Below are positions 28,268 to 37,717 of a stretch of 64,000 bases of DNA, one piece after another (position 1 is the first letter of the stretch; every line of letters starts with the position of its first letter). The notes under the pieces were generated by a model. It did not search any database, was not told the origin of the DNA, and saw only the letters and a program-made list of their open reading frames with translations. The position numbers were made by a program, and so were the translations under genes. Source of the stretch: UTCFX2 sp963788305. Its GTDB lineage: Bacteria > Chloroflexota > Anaerolineae > Anaerolineales > UBA4823. Where the stretch lies: NCBI GenBank assembly GCA_963788305.1, contig CAWBGK010000011.1, forward strand, positions 433,758 to 497,757. Reading direction: 5' to 3'.

Positions 28268-29311
28268 GTGAGCCTCACAATCTTGAGGAAAAAAAACTTG
28301 AAAGCGTTTGTCGCCGCTCTCATCTCTCATTACCGAGTAGGCGGCCCAGTTGAGTTCAATGGCTCCTTTGCATTCAAAGACTTACGGGACCCAGATGAGC
28401 TTAGACTGGATTATCCAACGACCATCTTGCCGCCCAAGAAATATCTGCTGCCAGTTCGGGAGACCTTATTTCATTTCGATCAATCCCTGCCCGGCATGAT
28501 TGAGGAAGCCGAGATGGATCCTCCGACCGTGCTGATTGGTGTCCACACCTGTGATTTGCACGGGATCAGGCTTTTGGATCGCGTCTTCAACAGCGGAAAT
28601 GTAGATCCAAACTATGTAAAACGCCGCCAGCAGACTTTTATTATCAGCATCGAATGCCTTCATCCATGCGATGAACATTCCTTCTGCAAAAGCATGGACA
28701 CACTGACCGCCGATGAGGGATTTGACATCCACATGGTGGATTTGGGCGATGCTTATGCGATGGACGCGGCCACGGAAGCAGGAGAAAATCTGCTGAAGTA
28801 CGCCGATGCCGAGCCTGCATCACCGGAGAATATCCAGCGCCTGAACACCGTTTTTAACGAAAAATGGGGACACTTTCCCTACAGGTTAGATTTTGATGTC
28901 AGCGAACTGTCTCCCCTGCTGAAGGTCAGCATGAAGAACCATCTTTGGGAGGAACTGGGAGAGCGATGCCTGGCCTGCGCGGCTTGCACCAACGTATGTC
29001 CCACCTGCTTCTGCTTCAATGTGAGAGATGAAGTTGAGCTGAGTCTGACCAGCGGACAGCGGGTGCGCAACTGGGACTCGTGCCAGCTGGACGATTTTGC
29101 CACCGTAGCAGGCGGTCACAACTTCCGTCAAAGCCGGGCGCTTCGGCAGCGCCACCGCTTCATGCGCAAAGGCCGATATATTCCTAGCTCCCATGATTTT
29201 CTGGGCTGCACGGGCTGCGGCCGCTGCGCGCGGGCATGCCTGGTGGATATCACCCCGGTCAAAGTGTTCAACGAGCTCTACCGCCGGAGAGAAGCCGGAG
29301 GTCAGTCATGA
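28268..29311 (+). CDS. hydB: Group 3b hydrogenase iron-sulfur subunit (sulfhydrogenase beta)
   Basis: The electron-transfer subunit that passes electrons between the hydrogenase centre and the flavin subunit. It has about 347 residues with two ferredoxin-type clusters near the C-terminus (CLACAACTNVCPTC and CTGCGRCARACLVD) and the preceding Cys pairs (HTCDLHG, ECLHPCDEHSFCK). A GTG at 28268 is chosen as start: an AAGGAG lies 7 bases upstream, while the frame's earlier in-frame starts precede the predicted transcription start. It overlaps hydG (ATGA). The hydB-G-D-A order is that of the NAD(P)-linked sulfhydrogenases. Confidence 0.92.
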   Translation: MSLTILRKKNLKAFVAALISHYRVGGPVEFNGSFAFKDLRDPDELRLDYPTTILPPKKYLLPVRETLFHFDQSLPGMIEEAEMDPPTVLIGVHTCDLHGIRLLDRVFNSGNVDPNYVKRRQQTFIISIECLHPCDEHSFCKSMDTLTADEGFDIHMVDLGDAYAMDAATEAGENLLKYADAEPASPENIQRLNTVFNEKWGHFPYRLDFDVSELSPLLKVSMKNHLWEELGERCLACAACTNVCPTCFCFNVRDEVELSLTSGQRVRNWDSCQLDDFATVAGGHNFRQSRALRQRHRFMRKGRYIPSSHDFLGCTGCGRCARACLVDITPVKVFNELYRRREAGGQS

Positions 29312-30181
29312 TCGCCAACCTCAAAAAACATCTCATCACCTTCAACCGATACTACGGAAGAGAATCGGCTTTATTTACCCACCATGGCGCGCATCACCAG
29401 CACCCTTTCCATGACCAACCTTGAAAAATTGTTCAAGCTTGAGCTTCCGGAAAACTACTCGCTGGGTCACCGACCGGGGCAGTTCGTAGAAGTCTCAATC
29501 CTGGGTGTGGGCGAAGCGCCGATCAGCATCAGCAGCTCCCCAAGCCGCAGTAATGGCAGCTTTGAGCTGTGCGTCAGGCGAGTCGGTGATGTCACCAGCG
29601 CCATGCACAAGCTGGATTCCGGGGCAATGGTGGGCATTCGCGGTCCGTTTGGGCGCGGTTTCCCATACGAGAAATTTCGCGGCAAGGATGTTCTCTTTGC
29701 GCCAGGTGGATTGGGATTAGCCCCCCTGCGCTCGCTGATCAATCAGGTCATCGACGAACGGTCTTCCTTCGGGCGCGTGATTATTCTTTACGGAGCACGA
29801 AATCCGTCTGAAATACTTTTCAAGCAAGAGCTGGAAGAATGGGCAGGGCGCAGTGATCTGGAACTTCACATTACTGTGGACCGCGGCGACGAAAACTGGA
29901 AGGGCAACGTTGGCGTGATCACAACCCTTTTCCGGAAGATCTCGATTAATTCTCGCAATACGGTGGCAATCACCTGCGGACCGCCGATAATGTACCGCTA
30001 CGTGTTGATGGAATTGCTGGGCAAAGGCATATCGAACGGGAATATTTTCCTTTCTTTGGAGCGTCATATGAAATGCGGTGTGGGCAAATGTGGGCATTGC
30101 CAGATTAATCATGTCTATGCCTGCCAGTCTGGCCCCGTGTTTCCTTACTCAGAGATTATGGGTATGGAGGAAGCGCTATGA
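29308..30181 (+). CDS. hydG: Group 3b hydrogenase flavin/NAD(P) subunit (sulfhydrogenase gamma), frame break in A6 run
   Basis: A ferredoxin-NADP reductase-like subunit that exchanges electrons with NAD(P)H. FAD-binding (HRPGQFVEVSI, with RxYS-type region ISISSSPSR), NAD(P)-binding (LFAPGGLGLAPLRSLI, TCGPPIMYRYV) and a C-terminal [2Fe-2S] site (MKCGVGKCGHCQ with a fourth Cys in YACQSGPVF) are all present. The start ATG at 29308 overlaps the hydB stop, but that frame closes quickly. One A fewer in the A6 run at 29323-29328 joins it to the long frame. The next gene overlaps by 4 bases. Confidence 0.9.
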
Positions 30182-30945
30182 CAGCCAACGGCAGACCCAA
30201 GATCGCGTTTTTTGACTTCACCTCCTGTGAAGGATGCCAGCTAACTGTTGTGGACTCGCTCCAAACCCACCCAGAGCTGCTGCAGGTTGTGGAGATCGTC
30301 CAGTTTCGCGAAGCAATGAGCGAAAAAGGTGAAAACTACCAGATCGCCTTTATCGAAGGCTCATGCACCCGTCAGAGCGATGAGCCGCGCCTCCAAGAGA
30401 TCCGCCAGCAAGCCGCCGTCGTGGTTGCTCTCGGCACCTGCGCCCATTTGGGCGGCGTTAACTCTCTGAAAGCGCTGCACCCTCTCGAAGAAGTACGACG
30501 GTATGTTTATGGAGACCAGGCCGAGCAGTACGAAACTTATGATGCCCGCCCGATCGAGGCTGTCATTCCGGTGGATTTTGCGATCCCGGGCTGCCCGATC
30601 GACCGCGACGAATTCCTTGCCTGCGTGAAGGCGCTCTTGCTGGGAAAGAAACCGCCGATCCCGGATTATCCGGTCTGCGTTGAATGCAAGCTCAAGGAGA
30701 ACACCTGCCTGTATCACCAGGGCAAGACCTGCATGGGACCCGTAACACGGGCCGGCTGCAAAGCCATCTGCCCAAGCTACGGCCAATCATGCGAAGCCTG
30801 TCGAGGCTACATCACGAATCCCAATGACAGCTCGATGCGGCATGTGATGGCCCAATACGGCATGACACCTGAAGAAATCACTTCCATGTATACGATGTTT
30901 ACCACTTACCAGGTTCGCCAAAAATTGATGCAGGGCAAACCCTGA
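30178..30945 (+). CDS. hydD: Group 3b [NiFe]-hydrogenase small subunit (sulfhydrogenase delta)
   Basis: The small subunit carries the proximal iron-sulfur cluster. The 255-residue protein starts with DFTSCEGCQL (Cys17, Cys20) and continues with EGSCTRQSDEP, a GTCAHLGG segment, IPGCPIDRDEFL, and a C-terminal Cys-rich region (CVECKLKENTC, GCKAICPSYGQSCEACRGY) that may carry additional clusters. It lacks a Tat signal, as expected for cytoplasmic group 3 enzymes. It overlaps hydG by 4 bases and is 11 bases before hydA. Confidence 0.93.
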   Translation: MTANGRPKIAFFDFTSCEGCQLTVVDSLQTHPELLQVVEIVQFREAMSEKGENYQIAFIEGSCTRQSDEPRLQEIRQQAAVVVALGTCAHLGGVNSLKALHPLEEVRRYVYGDQAEQYETYDARPIEAVIPVDFAIPGCPIDRDEFLACVKALLLGKKPPIPDYPVCVECKLKENTCLYHQGKTCMGPVTRAGCKAICPSYGQSCEACRGYITNPNDSSMRHVMAQYGMTPEEITSMYTMFTTYQVRQKLMQGKP

Positions 30946-30956
30946 AAGCAGGACCT

Positions 30957-32243
30957 ATGACCAAGCAAATTGATGTACATCACATAACCCGCGTTGAAGG
31001 CCACGGCAACATTTTCGTCGAAGTTGCCGACGGTGTGATGAAAGAATGCCGTCTCGACATCGTTGAAACACCACGGTTTTTCGAAGCAATGCTGCGCGGT
31101 CGACCTTATCTGGAAGCATCGCACATCACCAGCCGAATCTGCGGTATTTGCGCCACGGGGCACGCGACTGCATCACTGCGCGCCTCCGAAAAGGCTCTGG
31201 GCGTCCAGTTGAGCGAACAGACAGAACTTCTGCGCAAGTTGACCTTCCATGGAGAAATCCTGGACAGTCACGTTTTACACGTCTATATGCTGGTCGTGCC
31301 AGATTTCCTTGGCGTTGGCAGCGTTATCCCCCTTGCGACAACTAATCCAGATGTGGTTCTGCGGGCCTTACGAATGAAGAAGCTTGCCGGCGATATCTGT
31401 GCAGTGGTAGCCGGTCGCCATACACATCCCATTGCAATGACGGTAGGCGGATTCACTCATTTCCCCAGCGCTGGCGAACTGAGAGCGCTGCGCCAGCGTC
31501 TGGTGGACAGTCGGGAAGATGTCGATGCTACAGTTGATCTGGCAGCTCAGCTTCCATGGCCGCATTTTGAGCGCGACACCGAATATATTTCGCTGCACAA
31601 GCCTGATGAATATGCCTTTATTGACGGCGAAATCCTCAGCAGCGATGGACCGCGGATTCCCGCTGAACGCTACACCGATGTGACCAATGAATACCTGGTG
31701 CCGCATTCGAGCGCAAAACACACTCAATTCCAGCGTTCGTCGTACATGGTGGGTGCGCTTGCCCGTTTCAACAACAACTTCGACCAGCTCAACCCGCGAG
31801 CCAAAGATGCCGCAGCCAGACTGGGTTTAAAGCCAAAAGTTACCAACCCCTTCTTGAATACTGCCGCCCAGGTAGTCGAGATCGCCCACTGCGTAGAAGA
31901 TGCGATCCAGGTGATTGATAAGCTGCTGGGATCGGAGATAAAACCAGAAAAGCCAGCCCCGGTGCACCTGGAAGAATGTCAAGGAGTGGGCGTATGCGAA
32001 GTGCCGCGCGGCATGCTGATCCACCATTACTGGATCAATGAAAGCGGAAACATAACCGGCGCCAACTGCATCATCCCCACCAACCAGAATCTTGCTAATC
32101 TGGAAGCCGACATGAAAAATCTGGTTCCGGCTATCCTCGATCAACCGGTAGAGGCGATGCAGCATCAGCTGGAAATGCTGGTGCGAGCCTATGATCCGTG
32201 TATTTCGTGCTCTGTGCACGTATTGAAGGTCGAGCCCCGGTGA
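30957..32243 (+). CDS. hydA: Group 3b [NiFe]-hydrogenase large subunit (sulfhydrogenase alpha)
   Basis: The catalytic subunit that oxidises or produces H2 at a NiFe centre. Four Ni ligands are seen: SRICGICATGH (Cys62, Cys65) and the C-terminal DPCISCSVH (Cys415, Cys418). The C-terminus extends 10 residues past Cys418 (VHVLKVEPR after the Ser), and a maturation protease would cut after the His. Its 428 residues fit group 3b. It overlaps the protease gene by 4 bases, so the five genes form one transcript. Confidence 0.95.
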   Translation: MTKQIDVHHITRVEGHGNIFVEVADGVMKECRLDIVETPRFFEAMLRGRPYLEASHITSRICGICATGHATASLRASEKALGVQLSEQTELLRKLTFHGEILDSHVLHVYMLVVPDFLGVGSVIPLATTNPDVVLRALRMKKLAGDICAVVAGRHTHPIAMTVGGFTHFPSAGELRALRQRLVDSREDVDATVDLAAQLPWPHFERDTEYISLHKPDEYAFIDGEILSSDGPRIPAERYTDVTNEYLVPHSSAKHTQFQRSSYMVGALARFNNNFDQLNPRAKDAAARLGLKPKVTNPFLNTAAQVVEIAHCVEDAIQVIDKLLGSEIKPEKPAPVHLEECQGVGVCEVPRGMLIHHYWINESGNITGANCIIPTNQNLANLEADMKNLVPAILDQPVEAMQHQLEMLVRAYDPCISCSVHVLKVEPR

Positions 32244-32779
32244 CATCTTTGTTCCAGGAGAGTACCGAGGACTTTTCCGAAGACCTGCAGCAGGTTAATA
32301 CGCTCGTCCTGGGAGTAGGCAACAGCCTCTGTGGGGACGACGGGGCAGGTCCCCGCATCATTGAAATCTTGACTGAACGCGGCGTGCCTCCAGGCACCCA
32401 GGCACGGGATGCTGGCCTTCCTGGTTGGGGGCTGCCAATTTGGCTGGAAGGATGGTCTTCGGTTTTGCTTGTAGATGCCGTAGACATGAACCTGGAAGCA
32501 GGATGCTGGCAGCGTTTTCAAACAGAAGATGTAAAATTATGGTTGCAGGCTGAAACCCTGTCACTTCACCAGCCAGATCTGGCTTGCGGGTTAGCCTTGG
32601 CCCGAGCATTGGATATAATGCCAGAGCATCTGTATATTTATGGAGTCCAGCCTGCCCATACTACTCCAGGAGCGCCGCTCAGCCCGCAGGTAAACGCCTG
32701 CCTTCCTGGACTGGCTGATCAAATCATCCTTGATATAAGGAAAATAAAGCATGACACAAAAGCAAATCCTCATAGTTGA
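32240..32779 (+). CDS. Hydrogenase maturation endopeptidase
   Basis: A HycI/HoxW-family protease that removes the C-terminal tail of the large subunit after Ni insertion. The conserved start TLVLGVGNSLCGDDGAGPRI (with the metal-binding Asp/Glu) and the second region VLLVDAVDM are seen, with a later His (LSLHQPD) as the third ligand. It starts at GTG 32240, overlapping the hydA stop by 4 bases. The C-terminus overlaps the next gene by 29 bases. Confidence 0.88.
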   Translation: MTSLFQESTEDFSEDLQQVNTLVLGVGNSLCGDDGAGPRIIEILTERGVPPGTQARDAGLPGWGLPIWLEGWSSVLLVDAVDMNLEAGCWQRFQTEDVKLWLQAETLSLHQPDLACGLALARALDIMPEHLYIYGVQPAHTTPGAPLSPQVNACLPGLADQIILDIRKIKHDTKANPHS

Positions 32780-33150
32780 CGACGATCCAGACCAGCGCCT
32801 GACCGTTCGCCTACCGTTAGAAGCCGCCGGTTACACAGTTCATGAGGCGATTAAACTTTGATGAAGGCCTGGCTGCCGTCAGGCAGTTGAAGCCCGATCT
32901 GATTATCCTGGACGTGATGATGGATTCTGCTACCGCTGGATTTCAGCTGGCACTTTCGCTGCACAGTCCGGATCCCGATTCGGAATTCAAAGAGTTCCGC
33001 AGTACGCCAATCGTCATGCTAACTGCCATCCACAGCACGACATCTCTGCGCTTTGGCCCGGATGAGTATTACCTTCCTGTGGAAGATTTTCTAGACAAGC
33101 CCGTCAATCCAGAGATTTTGCTGGCGACCGTCCACAAGCGCCTTGAGTAG
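32751..33150 (+). CDS. Response regulator receiver protein (no output domain), frame break at 32853-32855
   Basis: A receiver-only response regulator of about 132 residues. QILIVDDDPDQRL (acidic pocket) and the phosphorylation site LIILDVMMDSATAG are intact, but they lie in two frames; deleting one A in the AAA at 32853-32855 joins them (HEAINFDEGLAAVRQL). A C-terminal LDKPVNPEILLATV holds the conserved Lys. It starts within the protease gene with AAGGA upstream. It is followed by a histidine kinase at 15 bases, its likely partner. Single-domain regulators act by protein-protein contact. Confidence 0.82.
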
Positions 33151-33164
33151 TCCAGGGGACAACT

Positions 33165-35081
33165 ATGAAAGATCCGGTTCGTGCCAGGGTAGAGCGAGAT
33201 AGCCTGATCCACCTGGCCGACGCCAGCCTGACGTTGGCCGAGAGCGACCTGGCTTATAGTAATGACTGGTTTATCCGTCTGCGTTGGATTGCTGGCGCGG
33301 GTGTATTAACTGCCGCCTTGCTGGCTACTTTAATCCCAAGAATTGGTTATCCATCCCCCCCTTTGTGGCGGATTGGAGCCTGCATCCTGTTATACAATCT
33401 GGCTTTTTTGCTGATTGCACGATGGATCAAGACTTCAACCCAGCCATCAAGCGCCTATCGTCGGCTGGCATATTCTCAGATGATCCTTGACTGGCTGGCA
33501 ATCACGCTGCTGGTCCAGCTGACCGGCGGGATCGTCAGCCCGCTGACTTACTTTTTTGTCTTCCATGTCGTGATTGCCTGCATGTTCTTTTCGCCAAGGA
33601 CCAGCTTTGCCTTTACATTCCTGGCAATAGCATTATTCACCACAGTCGTAATCCTGGAATACTTCTCCCTCTTGCCACATTATTCGATCATTGCATGGAG
33701 GAATTACCCTGTATATGTCCATCAGGATTTGATCTACATCACCACGGTCTGGTTCTCCTTCAGCTTCACCCTTGTGATCCTTACTTACCTGGCTTCCGGG
33801 AGATCCGAGCGCCTTCGCCAGCGGGAAGCCGAAGTACTTGGATTGAGCAAGAGGTTGAGGCTTAATTCCGAAAAACTCCAGGCGCTGAACGAAAGCGCCC
33901 AGACGGTTAATTCCACGCTTGAGCTTGGAGAAGTGCTGGACCATCTGGTGACCAATACCGCAAATGTTATGCATGTGCGCGCCTGCTCGATCCGGCTGTT
34001 GGATAAAAGCGCCAAACAGTTGGTACCAGCTGCGGCTTATGGTCTGAGCCAGGAATACCAGGGTAAGGGTCCGATCCAGCTAGCCCACTCCCCACTCGAT
34101 CGGGAAGTGCTGGAGGGCAAGGTAATTAATATTCCAGATGTGCGCGAGAGTTCGCTGCTTCAATACCCTGATTGGGCTGTGCAGGAAGGCTTTGTATCGA
34201 TGGTCTCCGCTCCATTGATGGGCAAAAATGGGCCTTTAGGCATCCTGCGTGCCTATGATAACCGTGAAGACCGCTTCACACCCGATGACGAATCCTTTTT
34301 GTCTGCCATCGCGGCCCAGGGCAGCATCGCCATTGAAAACGCCATGGCTTATCAGACGATTGAAACGCTGGACGCCACCAAGGCGGCCTTTATCAGAGTA
34401 TTCACGCATGAGCTGCGTTCGCCGGTCAGCGTCATCCGCAGCCTGCTGCAGACCATCCTTTCCGGCTATGCAGCCGAAATCAATCTACAGCAGCGTGATA
34501 TCCTGGAGCGCGCCGTGCGGCGGGTCGATTTCTTACGCAAACTGATCGATGATCTGCTCGACCTGGCCAACGGCAGAGTTCCGCAGAAAATCAGCGATAT
34601 GGAACTCCCAATCTCGCTGGAAGGTGTGGTGGAGAACGTGGTCAGGCGCTTCGAGCTGCCGGCGCGCGAAAAAGGTCAATCGCTGGAATGGCAAACCACA
34701 CCACAGGACGGCGAAAGCATGGTGCAGGCTACAGTTGAAAGCCTTGACCGCATTTTTAACAACCTGGTATCGAACGCAGTGCGGTACACGCCGCAGGGGG
34801 GTAAGATATGCGTTTCGATCAGGCGAACAGCCAAAGAGGCAATGGTTGAGGTATCAGACACAGGGATCGGCATTCCTGAGGACGCCATGTCGCACTTGTT
34901 CGAGGAGTTTTTCCGGGCACCCAATGCCCGCCTGGTAGAGCGTGAGGGCACTGGGTTGGGATTGTCTATTGTTCGCGAGACGGTGAACAACCTGGGCGGG
35001 CAGGTTGCAGTGCAGAGCGAGGTAGGCGTGGGTACATGTGTCACAGTGACGCTACCTCTTGCCGAGCACTCGGGCAAATGA
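33165..35081 (+). CDS. Membrane sensor histidine kinase (6 TM, GAF, HisKA, HATPase)
   Basis: A 638-residue kinase. Six hydrophobic segments lie at about 40-60, 70-86, 105-120, 125-142, 148-168 and 190-210. A GAF domain follows at about 245-395 (ACSIRLLDKSAKQLVPAAAY), then HisKA with His415 (FTHELRSPVSVIRS) and HATPase with N box (FNNLVSNAVRYTP), G1 (DTGIGIPED) and G2 (GTGLGLSIV). The input domain gives no ligand hint. It is 15 bases after the receiver protein and may sense redox or membrane state near the hydrogenase operon. Confidence 0.92.
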   Translation: MKDPVRARVERDSLIHLADASLTLAESDLAYSNDWFIRLRWIAGAGVLTAALLATLIPRIGYPSPPLWRIGACILLYNLAFLLIARWIKTSTQPSSAYRRLAYSQMILDWLAITLLVQLTGGIVSPLTYFFVFHVVIACMFFSPRTSFAFTFLAIALFTTVVILEYFSLLPHYSIIAWRNYPVYVHQDLIYITTVWFSFSFTLVILTYLASGRSERLRQREAEVLGLSKRLRLNSEKLQALNESAQTVNSTLELGEVLDHLVTNTANVMHVRACSIRLLDKSAKQLVPAAAYGLSQEYQGKGPIQLAHSPLDREVLEGKVINIPDVRESSLLQYPDWAVQEGFVSMVSAPLMGKNGPLGILRAYDNREDRFTPDDESFLSAIAAQGSIAIENAMAYQTIETLDATKAAFIRVFTHELRSPVSVIRSLLQTILSGYAAEINLQQRDILERAVRRVDFLRKLIDDLLDLANGRVPQKISDMELPISLEGVVENVVRRFELPAREKGQSLEWQTTPQDGESMVQATVESLDRIFNNLVSNAVRYTPQGGKICVSIRRTAKEAMVEVSDTGIGIPEDAMSHLFEEFFRAPNARLVEREGTGLGLSIVRETVNNLGGQVAVQSEVGVGTCVTVTLPLAEHSGK

Positions 35082-35159
35082 TCTTTTTTTAAAGAAATAC
35101 ACGATACAGTCCAGACTGGATTCACATCCTTACCTCCTTACGCATTTTTTAATATCGCA

Positions 35160-35165
35160 TATAAT
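35160..35165 (+). promoter_or_regulatory. -10 element very close to the NarL-type regulator start
   Basis: A perfect TATAAT lies only 9 bases before the ATG at 35175, with a weak -35 region. A transcript starting about 7 bases after it would have almost no 5' leader. Confidence 0.45.
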
Positions 35166-35174
35166 AGAGTTAAT

Positions 35175-35858
35175 ATGTCTGAGTTTCAGCCGCGGATTCG
35201 TGTTGTTTTAGCCGATGACCACGCCGTCGTGAGAGCGGGGACGCGCCAGTTCCTTGAATCTGGCGGTGATATCCTGGTAGTAGCCGAAGCGGGAGACGGA
35301 GAGCAGGCAAAAGCCATGATCGGGGACTTTCAACCGGACGTTGCAGTGCTGGATATCCATATGCCTGGAGCCTCCGGGATTGAAGTTACCCGCTGGATCC
35401 ACATCCATCATCCGGAGACAGGCGTGCTGATCCTGACAGCTTACGACGACAGGCCTTACGTTATGGCTGTGATCCAGGCAGGCGCTCACGGTTACGTTTT
35501 AAAAACTGCCCCACCCGAGGAGGTAGCAGGTGCAGTTCGAGAGATATTTGGTGGCAAGCTGGTAATGGATCCAAAAATCACCCGCAAGCTTAAAGAGCAG
35601 CAAATAACCATGGAGGAGTCGCTGATTGAGCAGCTTACGGAACGGGAAATGGAGGTATTAACGCTAGCCGGGCGCGGTTATACCAACAAAGCCATCGCAG
35701 TTCAATTGAGCATATCTGATCGGACAGTGCAAGGACATCTTGCACATATCTTTGCGAAACTGCAAGCCACCAGCCGGACAGAGGCGGTGATGCGCGCGGT
35801 ATCATTGGGTTTCTTACCAGCGGGTCTGGGGGAAATAAATCCCCTGGTTGATCCATGA
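35175..35858 (+). CDS. NarL/FixJ-type response regulator
   Basis: A 227-residue regulator with an N-terminal receiver (VVLADDHAVVRAG; Asp60 in DVAVLDIHMPG; Lys in YVLKTAPPEE) and a C-terminal LuxR helix-turn-helix (LTEREMEVLTLAGRGYTNKA, SISDRTVQGHLAHIFAKL). Its stop overlaps the start of a HisKA_3 histidine kinase by 4 bases, the normal pairing for this type. It probably controls target genes nearby, possibly the copper operon that follows; no operator could be identified. Confidence 0.93.
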   Translation: MSEFQPRIRVVLADDHAVVRAGTRQFLESGGDILVVAEAGDGEQAKAMIGDFQPDVAVLDIHMPGASGIEVTRWIHIHHPETGVLILTAYDDRPYVMAVIQAGAHGYVLKTAPPEEVAGAVREIFGGKLVMDPKITRKLKEQQITMEESLIEQLTEREMEVLTLAGRGYTNKAIAVQLSISDRTVQGHLAHIFAKLQATSRTEAVMRAVSLGFLPAGLGEINPLVDP

Positions 35859-37599
35859 AGTACACAGCCCCTTTCTCGCTGCGAGGGCTGACAACCCAGC
35901 TTTTTTTGTTTTTTGTGCTCCCGCTTTCAATCCTGTTGCTGATCATAACAATCGGTGGAGTTGCACTGCATCAGAGAGAAATGCGCACTATGGTAGGAGA
36001 ACGTGACCAGCGTGCGGTTGAGGCTGTTTCAAAAGCCTTGTCCAACGAGCTTTATCACCGCAGAAGCGCCATTCAATCCCTTGCGCAGGCAATCGAAGTT
36101 CAACCAACCGAAGAAAACCTTGAAGAAATCCTGACAAGGTTTCAATTCATTCTGCCGGATTTTGAAGGGGGGTTGGCTTTGCTCTCCCCGGATGGAGAGG
36201 TCCTGGCAGCATCCGGCGACCTTGACACCTGGACGGAGCTGCAGCCGCAGATGAATGCACAGCTTCAGGAAATATTCACCAGTGGTGATCAAAATTCTGC
36301 AATCTTAAAAGTCTTGCTGCTTGGGGACAAACCTTTCATGGTCAGCGCGGCACGCAACCCTGTTTCAGGAATCATTGCAGCAGGTATTTTTTCGCCCGAG
36401 TTGCTCATCCAGCGCACAATCGTTGAGAGCATAAACCCGGCTCATGGCGGGAGAGCCTTTATTGTTGACAGCCTCGGGCAGGTGATTTATCAATCGGGAG
36501 AGCACTCCGAAGCGGATGGTATTGCTGACCATCCTGGAGTGAGTGAAGCATTAGATGGGGGCAGTGGGTCGCTAATCATCCCCAGCCAGAAAACCCACGT
36601 GACAGCTTACAGCAAGGTGCCACTGACGGATTGGGCGTTGGTGCTCGAAGAACCCTGGGAAAGCGTATCCAGCCCAACCTTGCGTTTTTCCGAATATGCC
36701 CCGCTTTTATTGCTTCCACTTGTGGTGGCGACCTTAATGGCACTTTGGTTTGGGACGAATAAAATCGTTGAACCACTGCAGGTGCTTCAATCACGGGCAG
36801 CTAAATTGGGTTGGGGAGATTATTCCGCAATTGAAGAACCCATCGGTGGAATCCGCGAAATTCGCCGTCTTCAAGAAGAGCTGTCCCACCTTGCTCGCAA
36901 GGTCCAGTTATCTCAGCAAGGGTTATCCGATTACATCGGAGCCATGACAACCGGTCAAGAAGACGAACGACGCCGGCTGGCAAGAGAGCTTCACGATGAC
37001 ACCTTGCAGGCATTGATTGGACTAAACCAGCGGCTTCAGCTACTGCGTAAAAGAATGATTGGGATTTCGAGTGAGACCGAATGATCAATGAAGAGATCGA
37101 CGGTCTCCAGGAATTAACAGATGAGACAATTCAGAACCTTCGCCGGCTCACTCGTGCCTTGAGGCCGACATACCTTGAAGACCTTGGCCTGGTCACAGCT
37201 CTGGAGATGCTGGCAAGCGAGAACAGCAACCCTCATTTGATTGTCAGGCTCAAATGCAGCGGAAATGTGATTCGCCTGAGCATTCAAGAAGAACTTGCCC
37301 TGTACCGTATGGTACAAGAAGCGCTTAACAACGTTGCAAGGCACGCAGAAGCGTCTCAGGCGGAATTAAGAATTGTTTTTGAGAAAGATACGTTAGATCT
37401 AAGTGTAATTGACGACGGACAGGGCTTCACCCTGCCTGAAAGTCCAGCGGCTTTTGCTCCAACCGGTCATTTTGGCCTGCTTGGGCTGCACGAACGGGCA
37501 GAGATGATCGGTGCGAAGCTGTCGATTCAATCCGAGCCAGGCAAAGGGACAAAGGTTACTATCGTGCTGCCAATCCATTCGGAGAACATCAATTCGTAG
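35855..37599 (+). CDS. HisKA_3 sensor histidine kinase (dCache-like, HAMP), frame break at about 37080
   Basis: A NarX/DegS-type kinase of about 581 residues. A TM helix (15-40) is followed by an extracytoplasmic sensor domain (about 41-280), a second TM (282-300), a HAMP linker, the phosphoacceptor helix with His380 (RRLARELHDDTLQALIGL), and a HATPase_c domain in the second frame (QEALNNVARHAEASQAELR, DDGQGFTLP, GLLGLHERAEMIGAK). The first frame stops at 37084 in the dimerization helix, and an ATG overlaps the stop. Read-through of the helix from ETEMINEEIDGLQEL shows a one-base indel, not two genes. Cognate to the overlapping NarL regulator. Confidence 0.9.
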
Positions 37600-37717
37600 A
37601 AATTTGCCTGATCCAGGGGGAAAATAGGCAATTTGGCTCTCTTCTTTCAACATTTGCAGGACTATCCTATTCCCATTGTGGAATTTTTTTGAGTTTCAAG
37701 TTCATAAGGTAAAAAGC

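Noticed and set aside
35855..37599. Two separate genes with an ATGA overlap, forming a natural split histidine kinase
   Set aside because: The stop falls inside the HisKA_3 dimerization helix, and the helix continues without gap in the next frame. With so many similar breaks in the window, a one-base error is simpler.
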